DNA from: Timema cristinae
Lineage: Eukaryota; Arthropoda; Insecta; Phasmatodea; Timematidae
Assembly (NCBI GenBank): GCA_039000515.1
Contig: JBCFYV010000935.1
Span: 59,372,346 to 59,436,345 of the forward strand
Reading direction: 5' to 3'
DNA: 64,000 nucleotides
A model generated the notes under the pieces. That model was not told the origin of the DNA. It searched no databases and saw only the letters and a program-made list of their open reading frames with translations. The translations under genes were made by a program, and so were the position numbers. Positions 1 to 11,574 of the stretch are shown piece after piece; the first letter of the stretch is position 1; each line of letters starts with the position of its first letter.

Positions 1-1182
1 CATCTTAACAATATAAACAGTTTAAAAATAAGTTAAAATAAAGGACAATTTAAAATACCAAGTTAAAATCTATTACACCATATATGAAAAGTTGGTTAGT
101 TAAAATGTTTTAGTGACCAAGTAATTTACATAAAAGTTGGTTTTGAGTTTTTATTATTATTATTAGCACCGCGTCTTACTACCCATTTGGGTTATACGCA
201 CTTACGCTAATGTGTAATGGTAGGATGATTGTGAGATTAAATGAAGGACCTACATTTTAACGTGGAATCCGAACCACGGTGGAGGCCTGGCATTCCCCAC
301 ATTCACAAGATGTCTTGTCAGAGGTGAAGGAAGGGTTTGGTAATCAGATAAATATTTGCCGGGACCGAGGATTGAACCCCGGCCGCCAACATAGAAGTCT
401 GACACCTTACCCCTAGACCACCAGGTCGCCCTTTTTTTAAGTTTTTAATATTACCTAAGTCTTATCTGTGTGTTTTTCTTTTTTTTTTATCCCTATACTT
501 CTTCCAGTTTTCCGGTGTGAGCTGGAGTTTACCGGAACTTCACTAACCCGACATGTTTCGGTACTGTGAATGGCGTACCATAGTCATGGAACTGAAAATT
601 GAAATTAAAAACTGAGGAAATAATATAGATTACTAACCGAACATAAAAACATATATGCTTACCTCGGGATTTCAACTACACATCGTATTAGGTTTCCAGC
701 ACTGCAAGTTCCATTTCACCCGATTCTACGATCAACCACACTAAGACAGTCAACATCTATAGGTTGTTACAACACGCAGTGTTTCTGCACATAACGACGT
801 AAGTTTATTTGTTGGAATATTACTGCTTTACCTTTATATTTTCGGTTTGTAATCTATATTATTTCCTCAGTTTTTAATTTCAATTTTCAGTTCCATGATT
901 ATGGTACACCATTCACAGTACCGAAACATGTCGGGTTAGTGAAGTTCCGGTAAACTCCATCTCACACCGGAAAACTGGAAGGAGTACAGGGATAAAAAAA
1001 AACACACACAGATAAGACTTAGATAATATTAAAAACTCAAAACCAACTTTTATGTAAATTACTTGGTCACTAAAACATTTTAACTAACCAACTTTTCATA
1101 TATGGTGTAATATATTTTAACTTGGTATTTTAACTTGTCCTTTATTTTAACTTATTTTTAAACTGTTTGTATTGTTAAGATG
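1..1182. repeat. Long inverted repeat (foldback-type element), left end cut by window
   Basis: The left arm (1-647) and right arm (about 838-1182) are reverse complements of each other with only scattered differences, separated by a loop of roughly 190 bp. Position 1 pairs with about position 1182, so the element may continue to the left of the window and its target duplication cannot be tested. The left arm is interrupted by a SINE-A (153-432); the right arm retains the uninterrupted sequence. No transposase ORF is visible. Class is undetermined: a foldback or MITE-like DNA transposon, or an inverted duplication. Confidence 0.85.
153..432 (-). mobile_element. SINE-A copy, full length
   Basis: Read on the minus strand it has the tRNA-like head (A box TGGTCTAGGGGTAAG, B box GGTTCAATCC), the body, the shared tail ending GACGCGGTGCTAA, and (TAA)n. 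A 7-bp duplication AGTTTTT lies at 146-152 and 440-446. The other arm of the surrounding inverted repeat preserves the empty site, confirming that the SINE inserted after the arms formed. Confidence 0.93.
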
Positions 1183-1499
1183 TTTTGACTCTAAACTCCA
1201 CTGTGAATGTTTGTCGGTTCATAGTTATGTCGTGGTGATATTTTGTATGTATTTGACTCATATCACAACAACGCTACCAATGTAAACAGATATTACCAAA
1301 TTACGCCAACTTTTTATAAGGGCAAATTATAATGCGATTTGTATACAATATTTTAAAGGTTAACGAACCAATTTAATTCATACTTGCATTTATTTAATTA
1401 CAAGTCTTAACCCTATTATAGTATTCGCTTCTTACAAAAGATCAAATTAGAATGTTTTCTAAAATGTTTTAGTATTGTGTTGTTGTTTTTTCAATATTT
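1183..1499. other. No feature recognised
   Basis: AT-rich sequence between the inverted repeat and a SINE-H. I see no ORF, repeat or regulatory motif that can be supported. Confidence 0.5.
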
Positions 1500-1727
1500 A
1501 TCTTAAACTTTACGACCCGACCGATTATATCAGCACTTGACTTATAAACTAAATTAAATCTAGAATAGACACAACATCCAGTCCTCTGGCCGTTGATTCA
1601 TAAATCATCACTGTGAAAGCGGAAACTCACATTTCACCAACTATACATATTTCGGCCTTGCTGAGAATCGAGCTCGGGGCTCTTAACTCAATAACAGATA
1701 CGCTACCGACTGAGCTAAGGCGTAGGA
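1500..1727 (-). mobile_element. SINE-H copy
   Basis: On the minus strand it begins with a tRNA-like head (A box TTAGCTCAGTCGGTAGCG, B-box-like GAGCTCGATTCTC) and continues into a body shared with copies at 10622, 19455 and 49600; all carry the same CTTAANTCTAGAATAGA-type block on the plus strand. The shared body beyond the head argues against a lone tRNA pseudogene. Confidence 0.7.
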
Positions 1728-1734
1728 CGATAGC

Positions 1735-1860
1735 TATTATCAATACCTATAAAATAACAGCAATAACATCGTAAAATGTTATCAATGTTGTCCACAACAA
1801 AAAGTTTGCGTTTTCTAAAATGCCCCTTTTTTTTTAGTAAAAATCGGGCTGTAGTGCGAT
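1735..1860 (+). repeat. Dispersed repeat J, copy 1
   Basis: Shares the block ATCAATACCTATAAAATAAC followed by an AATATCAT..ATCAATGTT stretch and a TTTTCTAAAA segment with copies at 6583 and 62578. No termini, ORF or target duplication could be defined. It may be part of a larger decayed element. Confidence 0.55.
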
Positions 1861-1869
1861 TTAAACAAG

Positions 1870-2000
1870 TTTAGCTAATCCCTGTGGCTCAGCCGCTAGA
1901 GTGCACTTGTCGATATTGAGACTTGGGGAACCTGGTTCGATTTAGGGTGGTGCTAAGGAAGATATTTTTTATTTTACACAAATCCATCCCGTGGTTCATT
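1870..2000 (+). mobile_element. SINE-E, tRNA-headed fragment
   Basis: tRNA-like promoter block with A box TGGCTCAGCCGCTAGAG and B box GGTTCGATTTA, separated as in a tRNA. The GACTTGGGGAA stretch before the B box is shared with the copy at 42182. The body is short and its 3' end is not defined. A decayed tRNA pseudogene is the alternative. Confidence 0.5.
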
Positions 2001-2073
2001 TAGTAGCTTTTTCTGCTCTGGTGTTGTTTGTTTGGCTCAACTTAAATTATATTTTTTTAAATTACGCTCTAGT

Positions 2074-2334
2074 GTTTTTTTTCACTGTGTCTTACTACCC
2101 GTTTGGGTTATAAACTTATGTACTAACTACGCTAATAGTTTTAAGGATGAGGAAGGTTATATTTATAGGAAATGTGCTCACATTTCCATGGAGAATGAGA
2201 GAGAGTGGAAAACCAATTTGGAAAAACTCCCTCATTACACCCGACCGAGGTTCGAACCTCGATCTCCCCATCATAGGCAGTCTAGTCTACTGCGAGAGTA
2301 GCGCCTTAGACCGTGCGGCCAGCAAAGCGGGCTT
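2074..2334 (-). mobile_element. SINE-B copy, near full length
   Basis: Minus-strand order is long-arm tRNA head, B box GGTTCGAACCTCG, CT-rich body and tail ACCCAAACGGGTAGTAAGACAC. A 9-bp duplication CGCTCTAGT flanks it at 2065-2073 and 2335-2343. The tail hairpin is kept (ACCC/GGGT) though the loop differs from consensus. Confidence 0.92.
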
Positions 2335-2660
2335 CGCTCTAGTTACAGTAGTGATTCCACTCGATATATTTAATCCAAGGGAACATATTATTAAGGGTAA
2401 ACGTTAATAAATTTTAAAAGTCTCGTCCTGGAAAGTAGGAAATAACCCGCAGGGCAGGGCAGACAACCCCAGAGCGGTAAACTCCCCCCGGCCAGCGCTG
2501 CCACCAAAAAGTTGTTATTCATGGCGTAAACTTGGTTAGCGGGGAAACTAGCCCAGTTTCGGTACAAACATTCTTTCACAGATATCTTTAAAACTCTTTC
2601 CGGGTGTTTTGAGTTGTTTAGGGTGAATCTGACGCCCTATAGCTAGATACTACCTGCACC

Positions 2661-2845
2661 ACTGACCATGTCGTTGGAGGCGTCATTCTCGCGATATACT
2701 GTATTTCCGTTGGTGAGAAGATCACGGTTAGAATCCTGATCCGCTGTGGTGAGGTTTTTTCCCTTACTAAATGGTTTTCCACTTTTTCTCCTAACAAACG
2801 TGTGTACATTTCCTTTAAATTCAACCCTACTCTATTTGTGTAGGT
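2661..2845 (+). mobile_element. SINE-B copy, degenerate
   Basis: Head remnant (GGAGGCGTCATTCTCGCGAT), a B-box-like GGTTAGAATCCTGATC, then the body segment CTAAATGGTTTTCCAC and the TTTAAATTCAACC segment. The 3' tail is missing or unrecognisable. Confidence 0.7.
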
Positions 2846-4127
2846 CTAAAAGCTCTCCCTCGCCCCAAATAAAATTCATTGAATAACCCTCGCGTAAAAC
2901 AAATGAATTTTTTTTTGGACCATTTAACTAATAAAGTATGAACGGGAGGAAGCACTAAATATTATCGCGGATAAAAGGAACACTACGCCAAAACATTTTA
3001 ATGTGATTTACTTTTTTTTTTTTTTTTCTACCTTGCATAAACCGATGGTTTTATTTTATTTTTATTCAATTATGCTCTGTTTGAAATAACATTTTATTGA
3101 AAATAATTTCCCAGTAATCCATGACTGGATTAAAAACTCTGTTTGAAAAATATCAAATAGAAACACGGGAAAAAAAACAAACAACCCCACACATCATCTG
3201 TCATGTTTTATCGTTACAATTAATATGAATAATCAAGAAATTACCAATAATATTTGTTGAGGTGGTAAGGGATAGTAAACTAATCAAAATGAATCATCAA
3301 CAGAAAATTATTTCATGTTGTGTTCAATGAATGTTTGGTATTTGGAGTAAATTTTTACCTTCGTACAAACAAATAAAGAGAGAAAGGGGGGGGGGGGGGA
3401 CTAAACGTCATGGATTATAACCGTGATCCTTTTATTTACCCTTGTCAGCGTGGAGCGAGATCAAAATGTTGATACAAGGTTGTTTGTTTTTTAATGTAAA
3501 AAGTGTTTCTCACGTTGTTATTGACTACATCATCATTAGGGTTTATATTTCACATTGAATAGAGTGGATTTGGAAAGGTTAATTCGAGTCTTGATTGTCT
3601 CGTGAGTGTGTTGATATATTTTGGAACACACGAGCGCAGATTGGGTTAAATCCAGACACACATGATCCTACGAAGATTTTGATTAACTATAATTACTAAT
3701 GAGATATCCCACTTAAGCTAAATATTGAATAACATTTATACATACTTTCTCAAATGTGCTATTATAATAAGAAACATTTTTTTTAAATCACTTGTAAGTA
3801 AACACCTCTTAAAAATTTCCCCAAGCAAAATAAATTGTTAAGCATATCAAACACTTTTTAAATATATATTATGAAACTAAATTGTTTGACTTATTTTAAA
3901 TTTCTCTTTTAAATTAGTCATAGAAAAATTAACCTAAAATTATTTTAAAAAAAAGTAGAACATATTATTATTTACTATGTAAATACTCCCCAGATATTCA
4001 TTTTGAACAAAAACGTTACAGCCCTTTAAAAAAAAAATCTACTTGAAAAATCACAAACTACATTACCACTAATTTTAAAGCTTGAATCAAAATCATAGCT
4101 TGGCCTCTTAAGTATGACCACATCACA
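2846..4127. other. AT-rich sequence, no feature recognised
   Basis: Long poly-T, poly-A and one poly-G run (about 3387-3399). No coding signal and no similarity to other parts of the window. Confidence 0.5.
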
Positions 4128-4616
4128 TCTATACTTATAAAATAACATGTCCTGACTGACTGACTGACTGACTGATTCATCATCGCCGAGCGCAAACTAT
4201 CAAGGCTACAAGCATGAAATTCGGACCGTATATTCATTTTGTTATGTAGGCACCCACTAAGAAAGGATTTTAGAAAATGCCACCCCAAAGGGGTCAAAAT
4301 AGGGGATGATAATATGTATGATAATATGTATGAAAGTCCGTCATTTTGAAAGTTACATAAACAAAATTTTGTATTTCGGTTATTGACGTAAAACAAATAA
4401 ATACGTGTTTCAGGAATTTTGGAAATTTTATTTAATAAGGGATGAAAAAGGGGGTGAGAGTTTGTATCGGACTTGCATTATTTTTGATCTGAGGTCAAGT
4501 TATGGTCATCAACGTAACGTAATATTTTAAATTAATCTGTAAATACATATGTATATTTTCGTATTTGTATATAATCAACTTCCACGCGAGCAAAGCCGCG
4601 GGCAACAGCTATCTAG
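4128..4616 (+). mobile_element. Non-autonomous Helitron, copy 1
   Basis: Begins TCTATACTTATAAAATAAC directly after A and ends CTAG directly before T, the Helitron signature (5' TC, 3' CTRR, insertion between A and T, no duplication). A GC-rich hairpin-forming stretch (GCGAGCAAAGCCGCGGGC) lies just before the 3' CTAG. Near-identical to the copy at 57219, but with more CTGA units near the 5' end and a duplicated ATAATATGTATG block. At 489 bp it encodes no Rep/helicase. Confidence 0.93.
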
Positions 4617-4628
4617 TCAGAATATAAA

Positions 4629-4904
4629 TTATTATTAGCACCGCGCCTTACTACCGTTCGGGTTATACGCACTTACGCTAATGTGTAATGGTAGGGTGAT
4701 TGTGAGATGAAATGAAGGACCTACAGTTTAACGTGGAATCCGAACCACGGTGGAGGCCTGGCATTCCCCACATTCACAAGATGTCTTGTCAGAGGTGAAG
4801 GAAGGGTTTGGTAATCAGATAAATCTGTGCCGGGACCGAAGATTAAACCCCGGCCGCCAGCACAGAAGTCTGACCACCTTACCCCTAGACCACCAGGTCA
4901 CCCT
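4629..4904 (-). mobile_element. SINE-A copy, full length
   Basis: Complete minus-strand SINE-A with a 9-bp duplication GAATATAAA at 4620-4628 and 4905-4913. It sits only 12 bp beyond the 3' end of the Helitron. Confidence 0.94.
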
Positions 4905-4922
4905 GAATATAAAGTTGGCCCA

Positions 4923-5005
4923 AAATCACATGATTAGCGTATGGACACGTGAAAGTAGATCTAGTAACTTTTTCTTCTTCTTAAAGTCGGATTGTAGACG
5001 AGTCC
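4923..5005 (+). repeat. Dispersed repeat K, copy 1
   Basis: Contains GATTAGCGTATGGACACG and AAAGTAGATCTAGTAAC, shared in diverged form with copies at 6975, 7118, 15868 and (reverse) 35365. No termini could be defined. Confidence 0.5.
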
Positions 5006-5830
5006 TCCTTCACCTGTCTAGATGGCAAATATTACCTCCTGATGTGTCTTACGCCACTGTTACATGCAACTAAATGTATGCACATTCACTGACATATGCA
5101 TGGTGGAAACAACTATGTTAATATTGTATTAAGTTATCTACAAGGGAATACATTTTATATGTATAAAAAAAGAGTAGTAGGGGTAGGGGAAACATCATGG
5201 CTAAGGGAGGAAATTGAAGAACTAGAGAAATAAGGGTTGATCAGGGGTGGGGTAATTGAAAAGCAATCCAATTATAGAGAAAATAAATAGACCAAGTGGA
5301 AAATGAAATTCTACTTGTAGTGCTTACATTCTGCATTTTTCATGAAATGTCCTAACCCACCTCCCCCTCTACCCCCAACCTAACATACCCCTAACCATTT
5401 CTTTACCCTCTTGTTGTTACAACTGGGTATTATATTCCGAGTATTGTAAGCCTCTCTTCTTTATGAAAAAAAAACATGTTCTCTTTGGGCTGATTCATTG
5501 CGAGAAGCTCATATGTTATCCCTGTCATATATATATATATATTTCCAAACCTCTAAATATTTATTTTGTAATACAACAGTGTTTGCGTAGAGCAATACAT
5601 CATTATATCACGGTTTAAAATAAAAAATATGCTTATGTTTTGAGAAAAAGAGGAGTGAGTATGTGAGTGAGAGAAAATCTGCTTTATTTAATCTAGAAGT
5701 CGTTGTTTTGGTGCAAATATACCAAATACTTGTGATACGTGTATCAAATGTGTGTAAAAGAACCTGCATTCTTATATATATTCCCGTGTCGTGGAGTGTT
5801 TCCAGGAAAACCAGAGCATTTTAAACCCAC
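5006..5830. other. No feature recognised
   Basis: Purine-rich stretch near 5170-5240, a short (AT)n near 5526, otherwise plain AT-rich DNA without a supportable gene. Confidence 0.5.
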
Positions 5831-6043
5831 CTCGGGTTTGCATGGTTTGAAAGCGCTATTTTCGTGTTGGACTAGACCGCCGAAGACGGGAATATCAGGA
5901 TTCAATCCCGGTTGACTGCACTGAGGGTGATTTTTTACTAAATGATTTTACAAGCAAATGCGGGTGCACTTCTTCTAAATTAAACTTTCCTAATCCCAAA
6001 CACACTAGCGTAATTGGTACATGCTGAATGGGTAGTTGGACGC
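5831..6043 (+). mobile_element. SINE-B copy, degenerate
   Basis: Shows the head segment GTTGGACTAGACCGCCGA, B-box-like GATTCAATCCCGG, the AAATGCGGGTGCACTTCTTC body and the ACTAGCGTAATTGGTAC segment. The tail (ATGGGTAGT) is decayed. No target duplication found. Confidence 0.8.
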
Positions 6044-6582
6044 AACGCTAAAAACAAAAGCTTTTTAAAAGTTGTACTTTTAATACAGAATGTTGTCAAG
6101 CATTAGGTCTCCCATTTGACCGATCGTGCATATGCTCTGCTCTGCACACCTCGCATTAGAATGTATTTTCGTTTATACCTGACCATTGAGTGTTCTACTA
6201 AGGTATGAGAATAATATATGCCACGCCACACCACTGGTTTTTATATACCAAGAAAGATTATATATATTCTATTTTAATAGTACCACAAACACAGGGGCTA
6301 TTAGCGGTTTATTTTAAGAGGGGGATAGTATATAATAATTGCACCCGCAGTAATGAAGAGAGGAAGGAATACAATGGTTAAACTCACATAATATGGTAAA
6401 CCAACTTTGTTTGAGACTTGAACCAAGTCACGTTCCGATCCAAACCAGGTGCACATATAACCATACCAACCTGGTCGATACACCTTTGTCTATGACACGG
6501 TAACATTATTGGTTGGTATCTGAATGAAAGAGGGGCCACTAAAACTATTTTCAAGTATTCATAGGTTGAGTTACATTATATG

Positions 6583-6710
6583 TACTATCAATACCTATAA
6601 AATAACACTAATAATATCATAGAAAAATGTCATCAATGTTTACAGCCAATAAAGTGTATATTTTCTTAAAGGTGTTTTCTACCAAAATCCTATTTTACTC
6701 TATGTATAGG
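6583..6710 (+). repeat. Dispersed repeat J, copy 2
   Basis: CTATCAATACCTATAAAATAACACTAATAATATCAT-like block followed by ATCAATGTTTACAG and TTTTCT stretches, in the same order as at 1735 and 62578. Confidence 0.55.
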
Positions 6711-6974
6711 CTACGATATATGTGTGTATATATATGTTTGTTTGTGTGTGTGTTAAAGCAGGGATAACTTTTTATAGAACAGAGTTTAATACAATGAATG
6801 CTTGTATTCACTACTGGCTATCTATAATCGAATCTCCATAGAAAAGTTACGTCAGTGGTTGGTATAATAAACGAATTAAAGAGTAGCTATCATTGACGAA
6901 ACGTCACTGCATTCATCTTGCAGATGTCAACATTGATATCCTGTGTCAAAAGAGGCAGCTAAATAATACATTGC

Positions 6975-7195
6975 TTAGCGTATGATTACATTAAAGTAGA
7001 TATAGTAACTTACTCGACTGTCAGATACGGGAAACTGTAGTAGAATCTCTAGCTATATTATTAGCGTAATCTTATAGGTATTGGTAAAAAATTATAGCTG
7101 TAGATCGTATAACTTGATGAATGACTACTTGAAAGTAGATTAGTAACTTGTCTAGCTTTTAGATAAAGGCATTCTTATGAAAATTGGACTGTATT
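6975..7195 (+). repeat. Dispersed repeat K, two successive diverged copies
   Basis: Copies near 6975-7060 (GCTTAGCGTATGATTACATT then AAAGTAGATATAGTAAC) and 7118-7195 (GATGAATGACTACTTG then AAAGTAGATTAGTAAC). Both are followed by a CGAC/CTAG..AGATA segment, so the shared unit is at least 60 bp. Confidence 0.45.
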
Positions 7196-8959
7196 AATAT
7201 AAGTTACACATCTCTTTCTATTCGAACCATTTAAATACCTTGTAATGCAATAGATTTGACCCTAAGGAGTATTTGAAAGCATTGACCATTTATCATTCTA
7301 ATTATTTATATATTCAAAAATATTTTACATATAATTAAACATATTTTACTTTATTTAAATTGTACAACCTATTACGTGGCGCTTAAATCACGTCTTCCTC
7401 TAAATTATTTACTAGTTAGTTCGCGCCTCGAGGTACGATGGCAGCATCTACTGGAGCTAAACTTAAGAAATGTTAACGTCTTTTAACGTAATCCAGACAA
7501 GTTAAGATCTTTTAAAGTAATTTCCTCTTCGAGAAGATTCCACACGCAATAGGTAATTTTTTTTTCTGAGTTTGTAGGTGTGTAATTTACCGTTAGAAAG
7601 GTTCCTTCGAGAAGCTTCTATTGAACTCAGATATATGTGACTTTTTGAAACTTCGTATTTTACTGTGCAATCAGTCGTGGTCTTGAATGGACGTGCTTTA
7701 AGCGATCGGTGATTATAAGTTGCTAGGCCCTCGACATGATCGTGTTTCGATTAGAATACTAATAACAATATGTTTTCAATTTAAGGAATAAATAGATATC
7801 AAACTTTATGTGATATATTATCATTTATTAAAGTCTAATGATAAGGAACGAGGCATTATAAGTAAAGCACATAGTTGCGTAATAGAAACGATGATTTACG
7901 GAGTGACTCTTAAATGATTCTGTTATGTGATATAACAAATAGCATTCTAACGTGGGGAGGAGAAATATAACAAATGACGTCCAACGAGGGGCTGAAAAGA
8001 AGTATAACAAATGACTCCCAATCACGGGGCTATTATACGTCAATAAAAAGAGAAGTATAGCAAATGGCGATACAACGTGGGGGTTAATATGCAACTATTA
8101 ACACTTGCCACGAACACGTAACATAACAACATATATACTCGGGCTCGGACTGGCCTATCTGCCCTCGGTCCGGTGCGCCCTCAAGTTTCTCGAATATGTG
8201 CCCTCGGCCCAGAATCCCCTTCCCTCTTGGCGAAAAAAAAAATGCAACGATTAAAATAAGAAATTTAAATTTTAAATAAGATTCGAACAATCAAGACAAG
8301 GTGTAACCGTGAAGGTGAAATTAAATTTAAGTGAGTACAGATTTAGGGGGTGGGGGATGTTGAGCAACAAGGAGCGATACAGAGGACAGAGTGAGAGAAG
8401 GCACATATCTTCAATGATCCGTTTGGCCGTGTCACGTGGCTGCAATTGGTGTGGCGGAAATCAGCTTGGGTGATCTCGTTTGGTGTTGATTTAGTGCCTG
8501 TGTAATTTTTTGGCTCTTGGGTAATTTTTAGTAACTGAGGAAAGAATTAAGAAAATTTAAGTTGCCAGACAACAAAAACTAATATTTAATTACCGAGTTT
8601 TATTGATAAGGAGAGCCTTTAGTGTGTCTTCCAGTTCATACCCACAAAATCTTACTGAGATCGTAACACATTCCCCTCCCTGGGATAACTTTTGATCGAA
8701 ACGTTCTCTATATCTCTCTATCACCCTTTTCCATTTTTAATTCCTATAATTAACTTATTTTGACTAGTAATAACATCAAACGTAATATTATATTTTAGAA
8801 GGGATTTATAACAGCGCCCTTCCCTTATTAAAATGTGTATATGTAAAGTTAAATTCATTTAATAGTTTAAAATTTTTAATATTTTGGAGTTTGGTGTGAA
8901 AATGAAAATCTATTTTGAAATGTGAGGGTGTGTTGCTTTGAAGAGACTTGTATTCGGTA
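7196..8959. other. Mostly unassigned AT-rich sequence
   Basis: No supportable gene. The stretch holds two heat-shock-element-like motifs (7528 and 7606), and near 7920-8070 short imperfect repeats of an ATAACAAATGACG..GGGG type. The 8110-8230 segment is GC-richer and carries repeated GCCCTCGG words. Confidence 0.45.
7528..7618. promoter_or_regulatory. Two heat-shock-element-like motifs
   Basis: TTCGAGAAGATTC (7528-7540) and TTCGAGAAGCTTC (7606-7618) both match the HSF consensus TTCnnGAAnnTTC exactly, 78 bp apart. No adjacent gene or TATA box is convincing, and the two may simply be copies of the same degenerate repeat; function is inference only. Confidence 0.3.
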
Positions 8960-9297
8960 CTGATACAAGTCAGGTTTATTTGAGGTGATTGGGGTTGTGA
9001 TACCTACCCTTCTGCGCTGATACAAGTCAGGTTTATCTGAGGTGATTGGGGTTGTGATACCTACCCTTCTGCGCTGATACAAGTCAGGTTTATCTGAGGT
9101 GATTTGGGTTGTGATACCTACCCTTCTGCGCTGATACAAGTCAGGTTTATTTGAGGTGATTGGGGTTGTGATACCTACCCTTCTGCGCTGATACAAGTCA
9201 GGTTTATCTGAGGTGATTGGGGTTGTGATACCTACCCTTCTACGCTGATACAAGTCAGGTTTATTTGAGGTGATTGGGGTTGTGATACCTACCCTTC
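8960..9297. repeat. 57-bp minisatellite, 6 units
   Basis: Units start at 8960, 9017, 9074, 9131, 9188 and 9245 and differ by only a few bases (for example TTTATCTG versus TTTATTTG). Because 57 is divisible by 3, one minus-strand frame stays open through all units and would read a 19-residue repeat containing ITTPIT. There is no independent evidence that it is translated. Confidence 0.96.
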
Positions 9298-10621
9298 CTT
9301 TTCTCAGAGACAAAGCCAGTTTGCTTAGGGCGGATGTTGTCGAGACAAGCTGTATCCGAATAGTCCAAGGATCCTTGCCACGGATATAGTATAATATCTT
9401 TTACAGTCTGTTCCTTAAATGCCAGATGTTTTGTGAAATAAAATTCACTTATTCCATGAATGTTTCCTTATGCTGTATTTATTAAAAATAACCTATGAAA
9501 TTCTGAATATTCGACAAAAGAAATATAAGGTGTTATTTTGGAAGTCCTTGCAATAACCAATAATATTTATTATTAATCAATATTATTATTTTACAATAAA
9601 AAGGTAAACTTTTTTTGAGTTTTAATAATATTTTACGCACTCTGAAAGTCCAAGGTCTGCGTCCTGTGTATGTATACCCGTTTTGAACGAGCACCATTGA
9701 TTAGTAATAACTTATTAAGATTCATAAATTAAACTTTTTGTCGCGAGTTGTGGAATGAATGTATAAATCCGTAGGGAAGGTGAAACCAACTCCACTTAAC
9801 CTCGTACAACTCTTAAGCTTGTGTTGTACTAGATAGAATCCAGCAGTCCGGATGAATAATAAATTGTCTTATAAAGGGCACTTCACAGCACGAAACTTCC
9901 AAGAACAATGGGGGGGTGGGGGAGGACACGGAAATGCAGATATTAATGGTAAGGACTCAATTCTTTTATTTTTGTGTCTCACCCTCCTAATGAGACAAAA
10001 AAATATGATAAATTGTGTCTTTGAGAGATAAATAATAGCGTTCTTCCCTGTTTGTGTAGAGAAAGAGATAGGGGGGGGGGGGGAAGACAGGCCGTCGCTG
10101 AACCTGGAGCATTATCATAATTCCTATCATCTCTTTTAAAAAAGAGGTAGATTTTTCTCCATGATGTAACGTTATTTAAGCTATATCCATTATAGATATA
10201 TATACGTTTTAAATAAAATAAAAAAAACTCTGTGGTGTTCACACCAATGACTCGGGTAACTCCTTCGTCCATCCTAATTACCACGAAGTGCTGGGAGATA
10301 TCTCGTTGTTACGTCCGAACTTCTAAGGGTCGCTACTGAGGGGGATACGAGTGGCGATGGAATAATTTATGTTTGGAGCAGCGTAGTCCTGCTTCCTTTT
10401 TTATTCCTTTTCTCTTCCTAGCCTCTCCCACTCTCAACCCTCTCCGCCTCTTGAAAAAAAAAACTTAGGGCGTGTGAGCCCAGCGGCTTGGAAATTTTCC
10501 TCGATACTATCTTATTGGCCTTGGTTTGATTTCAAGGGTGAATTAAGTGACGCTATTAAATTAACTATTTTATTTTATTTTATTTTTTTATTATTTGGAG
10601 GATTTAACATGAGCTTTCAGA
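9298..10621. other. No feature recognised
   Basis: AT-rich with poly-G runs (about 9910 and 10072). A tRNA-like stretch near 10465-10545 (AGCCCAGCGGCTTGG and GGTTTGATTTCAAGG) weakly resembles SINE-E but is too decayed to call. Confidence 0.4.
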
Positions 10622-10810
10622 ACTGACTGACTATATTCAAAACACGACTTGTAAACCAACTTAATTCTAGAATAGACGCAAAACCCATTCCCCCCGACCG
10701 TTAATTTATCAGTATTAAAGGGTTCAAGATTCGAGCATGCTGTGAATTAAACTCAAGTGAGCCTTAGTTCATCCAGTGATTGAGCTTAGGTATCGGTCAT
10801 GGATATTGTA
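10622..10810 (-). mobile_element. SINE-H copy, decayed
   Basis: Shares CACGACTTGTAAACCAACTT, TCTAGAATAGACGCA and the CCGTTAATTTATCAGTATTA block with the other H copies in the same order. The tRNA-like head on the minus strand is decayed. Confidence 0.65.
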
Positions 10811-11574
10811 ATGTGTGCCAAAGGTACAAGAGGAAGGAAATGTACCAGCATTTACCTGAATAAAGGTATTGCCAGTAACGATGAAGTTAAAACCGACCTC
10901 CGGCACTAAAGACCATCATCCAACCGGGATCTGCCGATTCCAAGTCTAGCATATCATCGATACGTCCAAACTTTTATTAAAAATAAGTTATACAACTGGT
11001 CTGTCAGCTACAAGGGTTTGTGCCTTTCTTTCTCCCATTCTCTGATTTTTCTCATGCAAAGATCACCTCATGATGAGACAGGGGCAGGGGGTTAACACCC
11101 TTAAAGTCTCCACTTCACTCTCACCACACACACACACACACACACTCAAAACTATAGTCGTACACCGCAACTATGACATCACGGGCACGTGTCTTTATTA
11201 GCCTAAAAGTAGGGGTGGAGAGGATATAAAGAGTCCCCCTTATTCCATCACGTGTCTGGAGGGAAAGGGGTAGAGGGGGGTGGGGGGTAGGAAAATCTTG
11301 AGATAAATAATAAGAAGCTAGACCTACCTTTGTAGTTGTGGTAGTAGATTAATTTAAAAGTTATGTTAATGGAAACAATAGAATGATAATTGTAAGTAGT
11401 GATTTAGTAATATATCGCATCCACATTTACCTGAAGCCACATTGAGATAGGTCTAAGCTCGGCGTAAGCAGTTGGGGATTGAAGCCCTGAATTCCCAAGT
11501 AAGTCCGCGACAGTTACCACCCACCAACTCCTATGGTGAATGGACTCTTCCTGTTCAAGGTACTATTTCTAGGC
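10811..11574. other. No gene; (CA)n microsatellite
   Basis: A short (CA)n tract lies at about 11124-11145 and poly-G stretches near 11270-11290. Nothing else recognised. Confidence 0.5.

Noticed and set aside
8876..9313. 145-codon minus-strand repetitive open frame as a protein gene
   Set aside because: It is produced by the 57-bp minisatellite; no domain and no supporting gene structure.
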